A stretch of 64,000 nucleotides of DNA from Leucobacter chromiireducens subsp. solipictus (GCF_016758195.1 NZ_QYAC01000004.1:62001-126000), one strand, 5' to 3'. Positions 26,791 through 36,337 are shown, numbered from the stretch's first letter. A program made the numbers and translations. The notes: generated from the sequence alone by a model not told the origin.

Positions 26791-27759
26791 TTGTCGAGCG
26801 CGACCACGCCTGAAACCGCACGCGCAAGCCGCCTGTCGAGGTGGATGCCCGACCGGGTAACCTCCCGGGTAAAGGCCCTCGCCTGGTGGGTGTTCGCCAC
26901 ACAGGTGCTGATCGTCGCCACGGGCGGCGCGGTTCGGTTGACGGGATCGGGCCTGGGCTGCGACACCTGGCCGAAGTGCACCGACGAATCGTTCGTGAAC
27001 AACCCGGCGATGGGGATCCACTCGTACATCGAGTTCGGCAACCGGACGCTCTTCTTCCTGCTGGAGATCGTTGCGATTCTGGCGCTGCTCGCCGTGTGGC
27101 GTTTCCGGAAGCAGCGCCCCGATCTGTTCTGGCTCACGGTGGTCCCGGCGCTGAGCGTCTTCATCCAGGCCATCATCGGCGGCATTACGGTGCTCTCGGG
27201 CCTCAACCCCTACGTGGTGGGGATCCACTTCCTGTCGAGCGTCGTGCTCGTTGTCCTCGCGGCGCTCCTCGTGCTGCGCGTCTACACCGGCCCGGGACCG
27301 CGAAAGCTCGCGGTGTCCGCGCCCCTGCTGCAGACCGTGTGGCTCGCGGCGATCTTCGGCTTCGTGACCATCACGCTCGGCATTCTCACCACCGGGTCCG
27401 GCCCCCACGCCGGGGACGGCGGGGCCGCGCGCAACGGCCTGGAGTCCGAGGCGCTGCAGACCGTGCACGCGGTGGCCTCCTATGGCACGCTGCTGTTCAC
27501 GGCCGTCGCGCTGTTCCTCGCCCGGAGCGAGCGCGCCTACCGCATCGTGCGCTGGACCGGCTGGTCCATCGCCGTCATGCTGGTGCAGATCGGCGTGGGA
27601 ATCGCGCAGGCCCGGCTGGCCCTGCCCCCGCTCCTGGTGGGCATCCACATGGTGCTCGCGTGCCTCCTGGCCGCGGGCCTGTTTCTCGCCCTGGTCGAGA
27701 CGCGCCAGCGCCTCACGCCCGCAGTTCCCTCCTCCCCCGCGCCGGAGCCCGCCGCGTAG
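26791..27759 (+). CDS. ctaA: Heme A synthase (COX15/CtaA)
   Basis: 322 aa with eight transmembrane helices. The N-terminal VIVATGGAVRLTGSGLGCDTWPKC holds the conserved Gly-rich segment and Cys pair; His residues in SYIEFGNRT-adjacent, GIHFLSS, TVHAVASYG and GIHMVLA are the heme ligand candidates. It oxidises the C8 methyl of heme O to heme A for cytochrome oxidase, after CtaB. The TTG start has GAGAGGAG upstream. It is divergent from sufB across 260 bp. Confidence 0.92.
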   Translation: MSSATTPETARASRLSRWMPDRVTSRVKALAWWVFATQVLIVATGGAVRLTGSGLGCDTWPKCTDESFVNNPAMGIHSYIEFGNRTLFFLLEIVAILALLAVWRFRKQRPDLFWLTVVPALSVFIQAIIGGITVLSGLNPYVVGIHFLSSVVLVVLAALLVLRVYTGPGPRKLAVSAPLLQTVWLAAIFGFVTITLGILTTGSGPHAGDGGAARNGLESEALQTVHAVASYGTLLFTAVALFLARSERAYRIVRWTGWSIAVMLVQIGVGIAQARLALPPLLVGIHMVLACLLAAGLFLALVETRQRLTPAVPSSPAPEPAA

Positions 27760-27795
27760 CGCGCGTGCCGCGCGCACTGCGTGCGCGACTGCGCT

Positions 27796-27852
27796 CGAGA
27801 CCGCAATCACGCATCTGGTTTCACTGGGACCGGGTGCGAGATTGCGGTCTCG
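27796..27852 (+). terminator. Extended hairpin downstream of ctaA
   Basis: Arms 27796-27808 and 27840-27852 (CGAGACCGCAATC) are perfectly complementary. After one A-A mismatch, 27810-27818 pairs with 27830-27838 using two G-U wobbles that work only in plus-strand RNA. The loop is 11 nt. It could end the ctaA transcript, but the length and wobbles also suggest a structured RNA element. Confidence 0.55.
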
Positions 27853-28214
27853 CTGCGTGTGAGCGGGGTGCACGGCACCTCCGCGCCCGGGGCCGCCCCT
27901 GACCCTCGCTGAGTTGCGCGCCGGCGCGCAGCTCGCACGCGGGACGGGTGCCCGCCGAGCTGGCACGCCTGCGTGTTGAACGCTGGCAGGTGTCGACACG
28001 CCGCGCGAACTGAAGCACGGGAGGCGTTCAAAGCGCTCAAGAAGCGTGAAGCGAAGCGTGGCGGCACGGCACGGCATGCTCCCCTGGCGGCATCCGAGTG
28101 CGGACCGACCAGTGCCGCGCGTGGCCCAGCGCGTGGACGTGCACGGCCCGTGCAGCTCCTCAGCTGGTGCGCCCACTTGGCCAGTGAGGTCGCCCGCATC
28201 AACGAGACGAGAAC

Positions 28215-28296
28215 GACCAGACAATACCGACCAGACAATACCGACCAGACAATACCGACCAGACAATACCGACCAGACAACACCGACCAGACAACG
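28215..28296. repeat. 14-bp minisatellite, five units plus a partial sixth
   Basis: GACCAGACAATACC is repeated four times exactly, then once with T to C, then partially. There are no spacers, so it is not a CRISPR array. The unit length of 14 bp is not a multiple of three. Confidence 0.9.
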
Positions 28297-28566
28297 CTTC
28301 GCAGGCAACACGCCAGCCCAAAGGAGCCTCTTCGCCCACCCATGATCGCCCTGCACTCCATGAGGCAGGCCCCAAGCCCCATGGCTCAGGCCCCCAGGCC
28401 TCGCATCACCACACGCCGAGGTGCCACCGAAGCACGCGAATTCTCAGAGAAACGCGCGAGACCGCGTTCTCGACGAAGGTGGGTTTCCACTTGCGGCAGG
28501 ACTGCACCAGGCCTGCGACATGCAGACATGCAGGCTTTGAGGGCTACGGCAGTCAGACAGCCAGAC

Positions 28567-28586
28567 AGTCAGTCAGTCAGTCAGTC
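28567..28586. repeat. AGTC tetranucleotide repeat, five copies
   Basis: Five perfect AGTC units preceded by related AGTCAGACAGCCAGAC. They lie 41 bp beyond the ctaB stop, so they cannot switch ctaB by frameshift. Confidence 0.8.
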
Positions 28587-28627
28587 AGCACTGTAGTGAT
28601 CGGACGGACGGACCGGGGCCCGCCGCG

Positions 28628-29551
28628 TTAGAAGGGCAGCAGCGGGTCGATGGCGATGGCGAGCGAGAGCACCGACAGGTACGTGATGGAACCGTGGAAG
28701 ACCTGCATGGGCTTGCCCTCCTGGCCACGGATAGCGCTGCCGTAGAGCCGGTGGGCCTGCAGAATGAAGTACCCGCCCGAAATCAGCGCCACGGCGGCGT
28801 AGACCCAGCTCACTCCTGGTGCGGGGATGAGGAGCAGGCTCGAGGCGACCGTGGCCCACGCGTAGAGGATTACCTGGAGTCCCACGGTGGCCCGCCCGCG
28901 CACGACGCCGAGCATCGGCACGCCGGCTGCGGCGTAGTCGTCGCGGTAGCGCATCGAGAGGGGCCAGTAGTGTGCGGGCGTCCACAGGAAGATGATCAGG
29001 AAGAACACCCACGCGGGCCAGTCCAGGCTGCCCGTCACCGCGGCCCACCCGATCAGCACCGGGAAGCATCCCGCGATGCCGCCCCAGATGATGTTCTGCT
29101 CGCTGTGCCGCTTGAGCAGCAGCGTGTAGATCACGACGTAGAAGAAGATCGCGGCGGCCGACAGGGCGGCGGCCAGCACATTTGTCGTGACGAGCAGCCA
29201 CGCCACGGAGAGCACCCCGAGCACAGACGCGAAGATGAGCGCGTTGCGATCGGAGATCTCGCCCGTTACGAGCGGCCGATTCTCGGTGCGCTTCATCTTG
29301 CGATCCATGTCGCGATCGAGGTAGCAATTGAAGGCTCCGGCGGATCCGGCGCTCATCGCCCCACCGATCAGCGTGGCGAGCACGAGCCAGATGCTCGGGA
29401 AGCCGCCCTCGGCGAGAATCATGGCGGGGACGGTCACCACCAGCAGCAATTCCATCACCCGCGGCTTCGTCAGCGCGACGTAGTTCTTCACGGTGCGGCC
29501 GAACGGTCGACGCTGCGGTGCCGCCTGGGTGGGAATCTGGGTGGACATCAC
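28628..29551 (-). CDS. ctaB: Heme O synthase (protoheme IX farnesyltransferase)
   Basis: 307 aa UbiA-type prenyltransferase with about nine helices. The first Asp-rich motif NCYLDRDMDRKMKRTENRPL and the second YRDDYAAAGVPML bind farnesyl diphosphate through magnesium. It farnesylates heme B, and CtaA acts next. The start is taken as GTG 29551 because TACCAT lies exactly 6 nt before it; the next codon is ATG, so the difference is one residue. Confidence 0.93.
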   Translation of the reverse strand: MMSTQIPTQAAPQRRPFGRTVKNYVALTKPRVMELLLVVTVPAMILAEGGFPSIWLVLATLIGGAMSAGSAGAFNCYLDRDMDRKMKRTENRPLVTGEISDRNALIFASVLGVLSVAWLLVTTNVLAAALSAAAIFFYVVIYTLLLKRHSEQNIIWGGIAGCFPVLIGWAAVTGSLDWPAWVFFLIIFLWTPAHYWPLSMRYRDDYAAAGVPMLGVVRGRATVGLQVILYAWATVASSLLLIPAPGVSWVYAAVALISGGYFILQAHRLYGSAIRGQEGKPMQVFHGSITYLSVLSLAIAIDPLLPF

Positions 29552-29563
29552 GCCTCTATGGTA
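29552..29563 (-). promoter_or_regulatory. Leaderless-type promoter of ctaB: TACCAT, 6 nt, GTG
   Basis: TACCAT (29563-29558) then AGAGGC then GTG-ATG. AGAGG could alternatively serve as a ribosome site for the ATG, though the spacing is short. Confidence 0.45.
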
Positions 29564-29638
29564 GCCGCTCCGGCTAGGATTGGGGGCGGGCCCTTACCGG
29601 CCCCCAAAAATATGTACTTCCCTTCGGAAAGGTCAGTC

Positions 29639-31729
29639 TTGGGAAACGAACTGCAGTGGGACGAACTCGACGACCTGGCGGTCAACACCGCCCGTGTACT
29701 CGCGGCGGATGCCGTGGAGAAGGTCGGGAACGGCCATCCGGGAACGGCGATCAGCCTGGCGCCCGTCTCCTACCTGCTTCACCAGAAGGTGATGCGTCAC
29801 GATCCCGCTGACTCGGCCTGGGTGGGCCGCGACCGTTTCATCCTCTCGGTCGGGCACTCCTCCCTTACGCAGTACGTCCAGCTCTACATGGGCGGGTACG
29901 GGCTCGAGCTTGAGGATCTCCAGGCGCTGCGCACCTGGGGGTCGAAGACCCCCGGCCACCCCGAGTATGGTCACACCGACGGCGTGGAGATCACGACGGG
30001 CCCGCTCGGCCAGGGCCTCGCCTCGGCCGTGGGCTTCGCGTACGCTGCGCGCTACGAGCGGGGCCTGTTCGACCCCGAGGCCGCGCCCGGGACGAGCCCC
30101 TTCGATCACTTCATCTACGTGGTCGCGGGCGACGGGGATCTGCAGGAGGGCGTCACGAGTGAGGCATCCTCGCTCGCCGGGCACCAGGAGCTCGGCAACC
30201 TGATCGCGATCTACGATTCCAACCAGATCTCCATCGAGGATGACACCGACATCTCCTTCTCCGAGGACGTCGCGAAGCGCTACGAGTCCTACGGCTGGCA
30301 GGTCATCGAGGTCGACTGGAAGAAGACCGGCGCGTACGTCGAGGACGTCGCCGAGCTGCACCGGGCCATCGCGGAGGCGCAGGCGGAGACCACGAAGCCG
30401 AGCCTGATCATCCTGAAGACCATCATCGGCTGGCCCTCCCCCGGCAAGCAGAACACGGGCGGGATCCACGGCGCCAAGCTGGGTGCCGAGGAGCTTTCCG
30501 GCCTGAAGGAGGCCCTGGGCTTCGACCCCGCCGAGCACTTCGCCGTCGCACCCGAGGTGATCGCGCACACGCGCGGTGCCGTCGCGCGCGGTGCCGAGGC
30601 GCGCCAGGCTTGGCAGCAGGGCTTTGACGCCTGGGCCGCCGCGAACCCGGAGCGGAAGGCGCTCTTCGATCGGGTGGAGGCGCGCGAGCTCCCCGCCGGC
30701 GCGCTCGAGGCGCTGCCCACCTTCGAGCCGGGCACGAGCGTCGCGACGCGTTCCGCGAGCGGCAAGGTGCTCGCCGCGCTCGGTCCGATCATGCCCGAGC
30801 TGTGGGGCGGATCGGCGGATCTCGCCGGATCGAACAACACGACGATCCCCGGCGTTCCCTCCTTTGTGCCCGCGAGCCACTCGACGTCGACCTGGTCGGG
30901 CGACCCCTACGGCCGGGTGCTGCACTTCGGCATCCGTGAGCACGCGATGGGCGCGATCCTCAACGGGATTCAGCTCCACGGCAAGACGCGCAGCTACGGC
31001 GGCACGTTCCTGATCTTCAGCGACTACATGCGTCCCGCGGTGCGTCTCGCGGCCCTGATGAACGTGCCCAGCATTTTCGTCTGGACGCATGACTCGATCG
31101 CCCTCGGCGAGGACGGCCCGACGCACCAGCCCATCGAGCAGCTCGCAACGCTCCGCGCGATCCCGAATCTCGCGGTGGTCCGCCCCGCCGATGCGAACGA
31201 GGTCTCGATCGCGTGGCACGAGATGCTCACGCGGCACGCCGGTCCCGCCGGTCTCGCGCTGACCCGTCAGAACGTGCCCGTCCTGCCGCGCGGTGGCGAG
31301 TTCGCGTCCGCCGAGCAGGCCGCTGAGGGGGTGCGCCGCGGCGCATACGTGCTGGCCGAGTCCCCCACCGGGACGACTGACGTGCTGCTGATCGCAACCG
31401 GCTCCGAGGTCCAGCTGGCCGTGGCCGCCCGAGAGACGTTGGCCGCCGAGGGCATCGGCGCGCGGGTGGTTTCGGCACCCTGCCTGGAGTGGTTCGCCGA
31501 GCAGGATGCCAGCTACACGGAGCAGGTCCTGCCCTCCGCGGTCACCGCGCGTGTCAGTGTCGAGGCCGGGCTGAGCCTGGGCTGGGAGCGCTTCGTCGGC
31601 GATCGGGGCCGCTCGGTGTCGATCGAGCACTTTGGTGCGTCCGCCGACTTCGAGACGCTGTTCCGCGAGTTCGGGATCACGGCCGAGGCCGTGGTCGCTG
31701 CGGCGCGCGAGTCGCTCGCCGCGCAGTAG
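29639..31729 (+). CDS. tkt: Transketolase
   Basis: 696 aa. The pyrophosphate domain has GNGHPGTAISLAP (His33) and the thiamine-diphosphate motif GDGDLQEG with downstream NQ; the Pyr domain has EHAMGAILNG. It transfers two-carbon units in the non-oxidative pentose phosphate pathway. TTG 29639 with GGAAAGG 6 nt upstream is preferred to ATG 29611, which has no site. TAGGAT near 29575 is a probable -10. Tal and pgi follow on the same strand. Confidence 0.93.
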   Translation: MGNELQWDELDDLAVNTARVLAADAVEKVGNGHPGTAISLAPVSYLLHQKVMRHDPADSAWVGRDRFILSVGHSSLTQYVQLYMGGYGLELEDLQALRTWGSKTPGHPEYGHTDGVEITTGPLGQGLASAVGFAYAARYERGLFDPEAAPGTSPFDHFIYVVAGDGDLQEGVTSEASSLAGHQELGNLIAIYDSNQISIEDDTDISFSEDVAKRYESYGWQVIEVDWKKTGAYVEDVAELHRAIAEAQAETTKPSLIILKTIIGWPSPGKQNTGGIHGAKLGAEELSGLKEALGFDPAEHFAVAPEVIAHTRGAVARGAEARQAWQQGFDAWAAANPERKALFDRVEARELPAGALEALPTFEPGTSVATRSASGKVLAALGPIMPELWGGSADLAGSNNTTIPGVPSFVPASHSTSTWSGDPYGRVLHFGIREHAMGAILNGIQLHGKTRSYGGTFLIFSDYMRPAVRLAALMNVPSIFVWTHDSIALGEDGPTHQPIEQLATLRAIPNLAVVRPADANEVSIAWHEMLTRHAGPAGLALTRQNVPVLPRGGEFASAEQAAEGVRRGAYVLAESPTGTTDVLLIATGSEVQLAVAARETLAAEGIGARVVSAPCLEWFAEQDASYTEQVLPSAVTARVSVEAGLSLGWERFVGDRGRSVSIEHFGASADFETLFREFGITAEAVVAAARESLAAQ

Positions 31730-31770
31730 CCCCGCCTCGTTCAATCGCATCACTGTAGAGGAGTACAGGC

Positions 31771-32883
31771 ATGACCACCTCCCCCACCGCTGCGCTCAGT
31801 CGCGCCGGCGTCAGCATCTGGCTTGACGATTTGTCGCGTCACCGAATTGAGAGCGGCGAGCTTCGTGACCTCCTGACCACGCACCACGTGGTCGGCGTCA
31901 CGACGAACCCGACGATCTTTGCGGGAGCGATCGGTGGGGGCGTCGGCTACGGCGAGCGGATCGCCGCGTGTGCCGCACGCGGCCTCAGCGCGAGCGAGAC
32001 CATCGTGGAGCTCACCACGGCCGACGTTGCGGACGCCTGCGATATTTTCGCCGACGTCTACACGGCGAGCAACGGCTTTGACGGCCGGGTGTCCATCGAG
32101 GTGGAACCGGGCCTGGCCCGAGACACGGCGGGAACCGTCGCGCAGGCCCGCGAGCTCTGGGCGCGGGTGGACCGTCCGAACGCGATGATCAAGATTCCGG
32201 CGACCGAGGAAGGCCTCGCGGCGATCACGGCGACCATCGCGGCTGGGATCAGCGTCAATGTCACGCTGATCTTCAGCATCGAACGCTATCGCCAGGTCAT
32301 CAACGCGTACCTGACCGGCCTGGAGCAGGCGCGCGCCGCGGGGATCGATCTGTCGACGATTCACTCGGTCGCCTCGTTCTTTGTGTCGCGTGTTGACACG
32401 GAAATCGATACCCGGCTGGCCGATCTCGGGACCCCCGAGGCGCAGGCGCTGCTCGGGCAGGCCGCAATTGCGAACGCGCGCCTCGCGTACGAGGTGTACA
32501 CGGATACGTTCTCCAGCGAACGCGCTCGTCACCTGGGCACGCTGGGGGCCAACCCGCAGCGGCCGCTCTGGGCGTCTACCGGGGTGAAGAATCCCGACTT
32601 CCCCGACACTCGCTACGTCACGGAGCTCGTCGCCCACGGGGTCGTGAACACGATGCCCGAGGCGACGCTGCGGGCGGTGGCGGATCACGGTGAGGTCCGC
32701 GGGGACACCATCAGCTCCGAGTACCTCGAGTCGAACCAGGCGCTCAACGCGGTTGACGCGCTCGGGATCGACTATGTGGCGCTGACTGAACAACTCGAGC
32801 GGGAGGGCCTCGAGAAGTTCGACGCGTCGTGGGCGGAACTCTGCGACACGGTCGAGTCGGCGCTGCGGGAGTCTCGCGCGTAA
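31771..32883 (+). CDS. tal: Transaldolase
   Basis: 370 aa, actinobacterial long form. The Schiff-base lysine is Lys141 in NAMIKIPAT, with the signature GVTTNPTIF near 42-50. It transfers a dihydroxyacetone unit between sugar phosphates. Its TAA overlaps the ATG of pgi by one base (TAATG). Confidence 0.94.
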   Translation: MTTSPTAALSRAGVSIWLDDLSRHRIESGELRDLLTTHHVVGVTTNPTIFAGAIGGGVGYGERIAACAARGLSASETIVELTTADVADACDIFADVYTASNGFDGRVSIEVEPGLARDTAGTVAQARELWARVDRPNAMIKIPATEEGLAAITATIAAGISVNVTLIFSIERYRQVINAYLTGLEQARAAGIDLSTIHSVASFFVSRVDTEIDTRLADLGTPEAQALLGQAAIANARLAYEVYTDTFSSERARHLGTLGANPQRPLWASTGVKNPDFPDTRYVTELVAHGVVNTMPEATLRAVADHGEVRGDTISSEYLESNQALNAVDALGIDYVALTEQLEREGLEKFDASWAELCDTVESALRESRA

Positions 32884-34538
32884 TGGCGATCACCCTGGGC
32901 GCCAGCGCGCCGAGCACCACTGCCCATCGCATTCTGAATCGGCTGGTGTCGGATCGCGTGGCGAGCCGCGTGTTCGCTCGCGACGCGTCCCTGTGGAGCG
33001 ACTCCGCGCAGGTGACGAACCGGCTCGGCTGGACCGACTTCGAAGCGAACGCGCGCGCCGCGATCGCCGACGCGGAACAGATCCGGGATGAGTTGCGCAG
33101 CGCCGGGATCGACCGCGTTGTCCTGTGCGGCATGGGCGGATCGAGCCTGGCGCCCGAGGTCATTGCCCGGTGGTCCGGGACCCCGCTCACCGTGATCGAT
33201 TCCACGCATCCCGGCTTCCTGGCCGCGGAACTCACCTCGGATCTCAGCCGCACCCTCGTCGTGGTCAGCTCCAAATCGGGCAGCACGATCGAAACGATGA
33301 GCCATCGCGCGGCGTTCGCCGCGGCGTTTACCGCGGCTGGTATCGATCCCGCCGAGCGGATCCTGGTGATCACCGATCCGGGGTCCCCACTGGAGCGCTC
33401 CGCGCGGGATGCCGGGCAACGGGTGTGCTTCGCCGACCCGGATGTGGGGGGACGATTCTCCGCGCTCACCGCGTTCGGCTTGGTGCCCACCGCGCTCGCG
33501 GGCGTCGATGTCCGCGAGCTGCTCGATGACGCCTGCGCGGCTCGCGAGCTGCTCATGTCCGACGATCCTGCGAACCCGGCCCTCCGTCTCGCCGCAGAGA
33601 TCGCCGCAGGCCTGCCGTCGCGCTTTGTGCTCGGCATTGCGGAGGCACCCGGCACTGACTGGGGGCTCGGCTCCTGGATCGAGCAGCTCGTCGCCGAGTC
33701 CACTGGGAAATACGGGCACGGCGTGTTCCCGATCGCGCTCCCCCGCACGGCCCCCGAGTTCGCCGCACCGCCGGCGAATCTGATCCGGGTCCGACTCGGC
33801 GCGTCCGAGGCGGCCGAGGTGGCGCAGGCGGGCGCGGAGCTGACCGTCGCCGCCAGCCTCGGGGCGCAGTTCCTGCTCTGGGAGGTCGCGACCGCAGTGC
33901 TCGGACACCTGCTGGGAATCGACCCCTTCGATCAGCCCGATGTGGAGTCTGCGAAGCTGGCGGCCCGCGCGGTGCTGGAGCATCCGGAGGATTCGGGCTC
34001 GGCGGGTAAGGCAACGCCCATCGCGGAACTCTCCGCCGTGCTCGTCGCTGCACCGCCGAAGTCGCTGCGCGGCGCCGCAGCGGATCTCCCGGATACGGCG
34101 GCGGAGTTGCTCACGGCGCTCCAGGCCGCCGTCCCGCCCGGGGGCTACCTGGCCGTGCAAGCCTATCTCGACCCCAGCGGCGGCTCGGCGAGCGCATTGG
34201 CGGCACTCCGCGACGCGCTCGCCCAGCGTCTGGGTGTTCCCGTCTCGCTCGGCTGGGGGCCGCGCTATCTCCACTCGGTGGGGCAGCTCCACAAGGGCGG
34301 CCCCGCGCTCGGCGCGTTCCTGCAGCTGATCGATACCGCCGCGCCCGATCTCGCGATCCCGGGGTCCGATTCCGGCTTCGGTACGCTGATCGCGGCCCAG
34401 GCGCGCGGCGATCGGAAGGTGCTCTCCGGACGCGGCCGAGCGGTGTTTGCCCTCGGGAGTCCCGACCCCGCAGCCCTCATCCCTGAGCTCATCGACGCGG
34501 TCTCGGCCTGGGAACCGGTCGTCCCCGAACCGCGGTAG
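32883..34538 (+). CDS. pgi: Glucose-6-phosphate isomerase
   Basis: 551 aa with two SIS-type domains: CGMGGSSLAPEV and SKSGSTIETMSHRA bind the sugar phosphate. The C-terminal half is the variant seen in actinobacterial tkt-tal-pgi operons. It is coupled to tal by TAATG. In related genomes zwf, opcA and pgl follow directly; here they do not, and the next gene is rbpA on the other strand. Confidence 0.9.
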   Translation: MAITLGASAPSTTAHRILNRLVSDRVASRVFARDASLWSDSAQVTNRLGWTDFEANARAAIADAEQIRDELRSAGIDRVVLCGMGGSSLAPEVIARWSGTPLTVIDSTHPGFLAAELTSDLSRTLVVVSSKSGSTIETMSHRAAFAAAFTAAGIDPAERILVITDPGSPLERSARDAGQRVCFADPDVGGRFSALTAFGLVPTALAGVDVRELLDDACAARELLMSDDPANPALRLAAEIAAGLPSRFVLGIAEAPGTDWGLGSWIEQLVAESTGKYGHGVFPIALPRTAPEFAAPPANLIRVRLGASEAAEVAQAGAELTVAASLGAQFLLWEVATAVLGHLLGIDPFDQPDVESAKLAARAVLEHPEDSGSAGKATPIAELSAVLVAAPPKSLRGAAADLPDTAAELLTALQAAVPPGGYLAVQAYLDPSGGSASALAALRDALAQRLGVPVSLGWGPRYLHSVGQLHKGGPALGAFLQLIDTAAPDLAIPGSDSGFGTLIAAQARGDRKVLSGRGRAVFALGSPDPAALIPELIDAVSAWEPVVPEPR

Positions 34539-34574
34539 CCGTCTCGGCGCGGCCGCGCGCACGCAAGGCACCGC

Positions 34575-34646
34575 GCACGCCGGGTACCGCCCGCACGCCC
34601 GGCAGCGCCCGCACGCCCGGCACCACCCGCACGCCCGGCAGCGCCC
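34575..34646. repeat. 18-bp tandem repeat, four copies, after pgi
   Basis: GCACGCCCGGCAGCGCCC and variants are repeated four times (34575-34592, 34593-34610, 34611-34628, 34629-34646). They begin 36 bp after the pgi stop, where the zwf cassette would be expected. Confidence 0.85.
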
Positions 34647-34698
34647 GCGGCCGTCGCCCGCGCGGCGTCCGCACCGGCGATTCGCCGCGACACAGCAA

Positions 34699-34728
34699 AC
34701 GGCCCCGACGAGATCTCGTCGGGGCCGT
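34699..34728. terminator. 30-bp perfect palindrome, bidirectional terminator
   Basis: The palindrome is centred between 34713 and 34714 on AGATCT, with 15-bp GC-rich arms. It lies between convergent pgi and rbpA. Confidence 0.8.
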
Positions 34729-34763
34729 CGTGCGTGCTGGTGCAGCGGAGCGCTGCTGCGCGG

Positions 34764-35129
34764 CTACGCCGTGGCGCGCGCGGTACCGCGGCGCTGGCGC
34801 AGCTTCAAGAGCGCCGCCTCGAGGAGCTCTTCGGCCTCCTCGGGAGTCCGCCGCTCCTTCACATACGCGAGGTGCGTCTTGTAGGGCTCGTTCTTGAGCA
34901 ACTGCGGCGGGTTCGCCTTGTCCCGGCCTGCGGGCAGGCCCGAGGTCGGTGAATCGATCTGCTCAGGGATCTCCTCGTCAGCAACGTCGGCCGCGAAATA
35001 GCGGACGGTTTCGTTGCCGAGAGCATCCCAGTAGGACACCTGAGTACGGTCGGCGCGCGAGCCGTGATCCTTCTCCCCCATAGGGCCGGATCCGACGCGG
35101 GCGCCCCGGATGGCATTGCTGCTAGCCAC
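34764..35129 (-). CDS. rbpA: RNA polymerase-binding protein RbpA
   Basis: 121 aa. The core (about 20-75) and the C-terminal sigma-interaction domain, with HLAYVKERRTPEEAEELLEA, are characteristic. RbpA is restricted to actinobacteria, binds the beta subunit and group 1/2 sigma factors and stabilises open complexes. GAAAGGCA lies upstream of the ATG. It is 36 bp downstream of secG on the same strand. Confidence 0.92.
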   Translation of the reverse strand: MASSNAIRGARVGSGPMGEKDHGSRADRTQVSYWDALGNETVRYFAADVADEEIPEQIDSPTSGLPAGRDKANPPQLLKNEPYKTHLAYVKERRTPEEAEELLEAALLKLRQRRGTARATA

Positions 35130-35165
35130 GGACTGCCTTTCTTCGGTGGGTGTGGTGCGGTCGTG

Positions 35166-35414
35166 TTAGACGACCGAGAAACGGGCGACGAGGCCCAGCC
35201 CCACGATTGAGACGACCCACACGATCGACACAATCACGGTGAGGCGGTTGAGGTTTCGCTCGGCCACGCCTGAGGACCCCAGGCTGGAGGTCACGCCGCC
35301 GCCGAACATGTCGGAGAGGCCGCCGCCGCGGCCCTTGTGCAGCAGGATGAACAGGGTGAGCAGCAGACTCGTGATCACGAGAATGACGATCAGAGCGATC
35401 TTGAGAATAAGCAC
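35166..35414 (-). CDS. secG: Preprotein translocase subunit SecG
   Basis: 82 aa, two transmembrane helices separated by HKGRGGGLSDMFGGG, the SecG loop. It assists SecYE in export. GTG 35414 is preferred to GTG 35423, because the latter overlaps the GGAAAGG ribosome site that correctly spaces the former. Confidence 0.92.
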   Translation of the reverse strand: MLILKIALIVILVITSLLLTLFILLHKGRGGGLSDMFGGGVTSSLGSSGVAERNLNRLTVIVSIVWVVSIVGLGLVARFSVV

Positions 35415-35497
35415 GCAGATCACCTTTCCGGGGTTGTGGGCGTGAAGCGCCAGCGTCCAGTATAGCGGCGCTGGGAAAAATCAGGGCGGCGGCAGGC

Positions 35498-36337
35498 CTA
35501 GCCCGCAGTAACGTGCTTGCGGAACTGCACGATCTTGCTGAACTCGTCGGCCTTCAGGCTCGCGCCACCCACCAGAGCGCCATCCACGTTCCCCTGGGCG
35601 AGGAAGCCGGCGATGTTCTGACTGGTGACGGATCCGCCGTACAGGATCCGGGTTGCGGCGGCACGCTCGTCGCCGAGCAGGTCGCGGAGCGCCTCACGGA
35701 TCGCGCGCGCGACGTCTTCCGCCTGCTCGGGCGTGGCGGCCTGGCCGCTCCCGATCGCCCAGACGGGCTCGTACGCCACCACGACCTCGGCATCCGCCGG
35801 GAGATCGGCGACGGCTGCGGCGAGCTGGGCGAGCGGCACTGCCGCGGCCCCGTGCTCGGCGAGATCCTCGGCGGTTTCGCCGACGCAAATCATGGGGATC
35901 AGGCCTGCGCGGTGTGCCGCGAGCGCCTTCGCGCCCACGGTCTCGTCGGATTCTCCGTGGCCGTGGCGGCGCTCGGAGTGGCCGACGAGGGCGTAGTGCA
36001 CGCCCAGCTTCTGCAGCATCGCGCCCGAGATATCACCGGTGTAGGCGCCGGACTCGTGCGGGGAGAGATCCTGGGCACCGAGGGCAAGCGGCAGCTTGTC
36101 CGCGGTGAGGAGCGTCTGGACGGAACGCAGATCCGTGAACGGCGGGAAGACCGCCACCTCGGTGTCGGCGTAGTCATGCCGAGCGTCCTTCAGGGACCAG
36201 GCCAGCTTCTGCACGAGCGCGATGGCCTGCAGGTGGTCCAGGTTCATCTTCCAGTTGCCCGCGATCAGGGGCGTGCGAGCCGTGGGCGGCAACGCCGGCC
36301 GTGCGGGAGTCTCGGGGACGTCGGTCGTTTCGCTCAT
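35498..36337 (-). CDS. tpiA: Triosephosphate isomerase
   Basis: 279 aa. Catalytic Lys30 (NWKMN), His120 (VGHSERR) and Glu190 (AYEPVWAIG) are all present, with phosphate loop YGGSVTSQN. An 18-residue Pro/Thr-rich extension precedes the usual start and could be removed by another initiation site. The start overlaps the pgk stop (ATGA). Confidence 0.94.
   Translation of the reverse strand: MSETTDVPETPARPALPPTARTPLIAGNWKMNLDHLQAIALVQKLAWSLKDARHDYADTEVAVFPPFTDLRSVQTLLTADKLPLALGAQDLSPHESGAYTGDISGAMLQKLGVHYALVGHSERRHGHGESDETVGAKALAAHRAGLIPMICVGETAEDLAEHGAAAVPLAQLAAAVADLPADAEVVVAYEPVWAIGSGQAATPEQAEDVARAIREALRDLLGDERAAATRILYGGSVTSQNIAGFLAQGNVDGALVGGASLKADEFSKIVQFRKHVTAG

Larger units (their letters stand above)
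27760..28627. other. 868-bp gap between ctaA and ctaB, rich in repeats, no supported gene
   Basis: No frame gives a recognisable protein; long frames on both strands are driven by repeats. Contents in order are a small hairpin (27771-27787), a 22-bp-stem hairpin (27796-27852), a 14-bp minisatellite (28215-28296), an imperfect hairpin (28447-28471) and an AGTC tetranucleotide tract (28567-28586). Confidence 0.6.

Noticed and set aside
28215-28296. CRISPR array
   Set aside because: Units are contiguous 14-mers without spacers.
26761-28356. Minus-strand 531-codon frame over ctaA and the repeat gap
   Set aside because: Its periodic part is only the 14-bp minisatellite read in three frames, and the rest is antisense to ctaA.
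27973-28596. Plus-strand 207-codon frame with a RQYRPDNTDQT repeat
   Set aside because: The peptide period arises from three 14-bp units; no ribosome site and no protein-like flanks.
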